Translations under genes and position numbers: made by a program
In this document: positions 63,982 to 64,000 of the stretch, in pieces
How positions within the stretch are numbered: position 1 is the first letter of the stretch
Layout: every line of letters begins with the position of its first letter
Notes under the pieces: generated by a model
What the model saw: the letters and a program-made list of their open reading frames with translations, nothing else
The model's database searches: none
Told to the model about the DNA's origin: nothing
DNA from: Mesorhizobium sp. L-8-3
GTDB taxonomy: Bacteria > Pseudomonadota > Alphaproteobacteria > Rhizobiales > Rhizobiaceae
Length of the DNA stretch: 64,000 bases
Assembly: GCF_016756615.1 (NCBI RefSeq)
Contig: NZ_AP023262.1
Location: 62,001-126,000, forward strand
Direction: 5' to 3'

Positions 63982-64000
63982 CAGGCGTGACAATCCGACG

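Overview
The window is GC-rich, densely packed DNA from an alphaproteobacterium, most likely a Rhizobiales member of the Mesorhizobium/Aminobacter/Phyllobacteriaceae type. The grounds are the GC-rich codon use, the ubiE-ubiB-coaBC gene order, DUF1236 and TIGR02281-type proteins, many TRAP and ABC importers, and several intergenic palindromic repeats of the rhizobial RIME kind. No rRNA, tRNA or CRISPR array was recognised.

Left part (1-9.5 kb): a HyuA-type protein cut by the window edge, a DUF1236 protein, a 57-residue lipoprotein, a LysR regulator, a RidA protein, and an amidase followed by a complete TRAP transporter (dctP-dctQ-dctM). A gene-free interval with several hairpins follows.

Purine nucleoside region (9.5-20.2 kb): a stand-alone RarA/MgsA C-terminal-like protein and a LacI regulator lie divergent to a tightly coupled operon. 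The operon encodes an MtaD-like aminohydrolase, a nucleoside hydrolase, a BMP-type nucleoside ABC importer (binding protein, double ATPase, two permeases) and an adenine-deaminase-like protein. A near-palindromic LacI-type operator sits just downstream of a TTGACA promoter. A 1-Cys peroxiredoxin follows.

Mobile DNA (21.1-22.6 kb): a RIME-like palindrome interrupted by a MITE-like element (21-bp terminal repeats, 10-bp target duplication). That element is itself hit at its last four bases by an IS5-family (IS427-type) element with a two-frame transposase.

Housekeeping and salvage (22.6-40.3 kb): a GNAT acetyltransferase, coaBC, a FitAB/VapBC-type toxin-antitoxin pair preceded by an unpaired antitoxin-like gene, ubiB, ubiE, add, upp, and an aspartic protease. 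A second nucleoside operon on the minus strand runs ATPase, permease, permease, cdd, punA, deoA. Its probable binding protein (39.3-40.3 kb) is separated from it by slyX, an anti-sigma-like gene and an MFS gene; the last two look frameshifted. Nucleosides imported by either ABC system could be deaminated, hydrolysed or phosphorolysed and salvaged by the enzymes encoded here.

Right part (40.5-64 kb): a LysR regulator divergent from a TRAP-hyuA-hyuB-PLP enzyme cluster (cyclic amide or D-amino acid use). Next come msrA and a small membrane protein, then a LacI-controlled CUT1 sugar ABC operon with a GH127 beta-L-arabinofuranosidase (two matching operators upstream). Last is a minus-strand set of TRAP genes, a feruloyl-CoA-synthetase-like ligase and a thiolase, suggesting aromatic acid use; the TRAP operon runs off the right edge.
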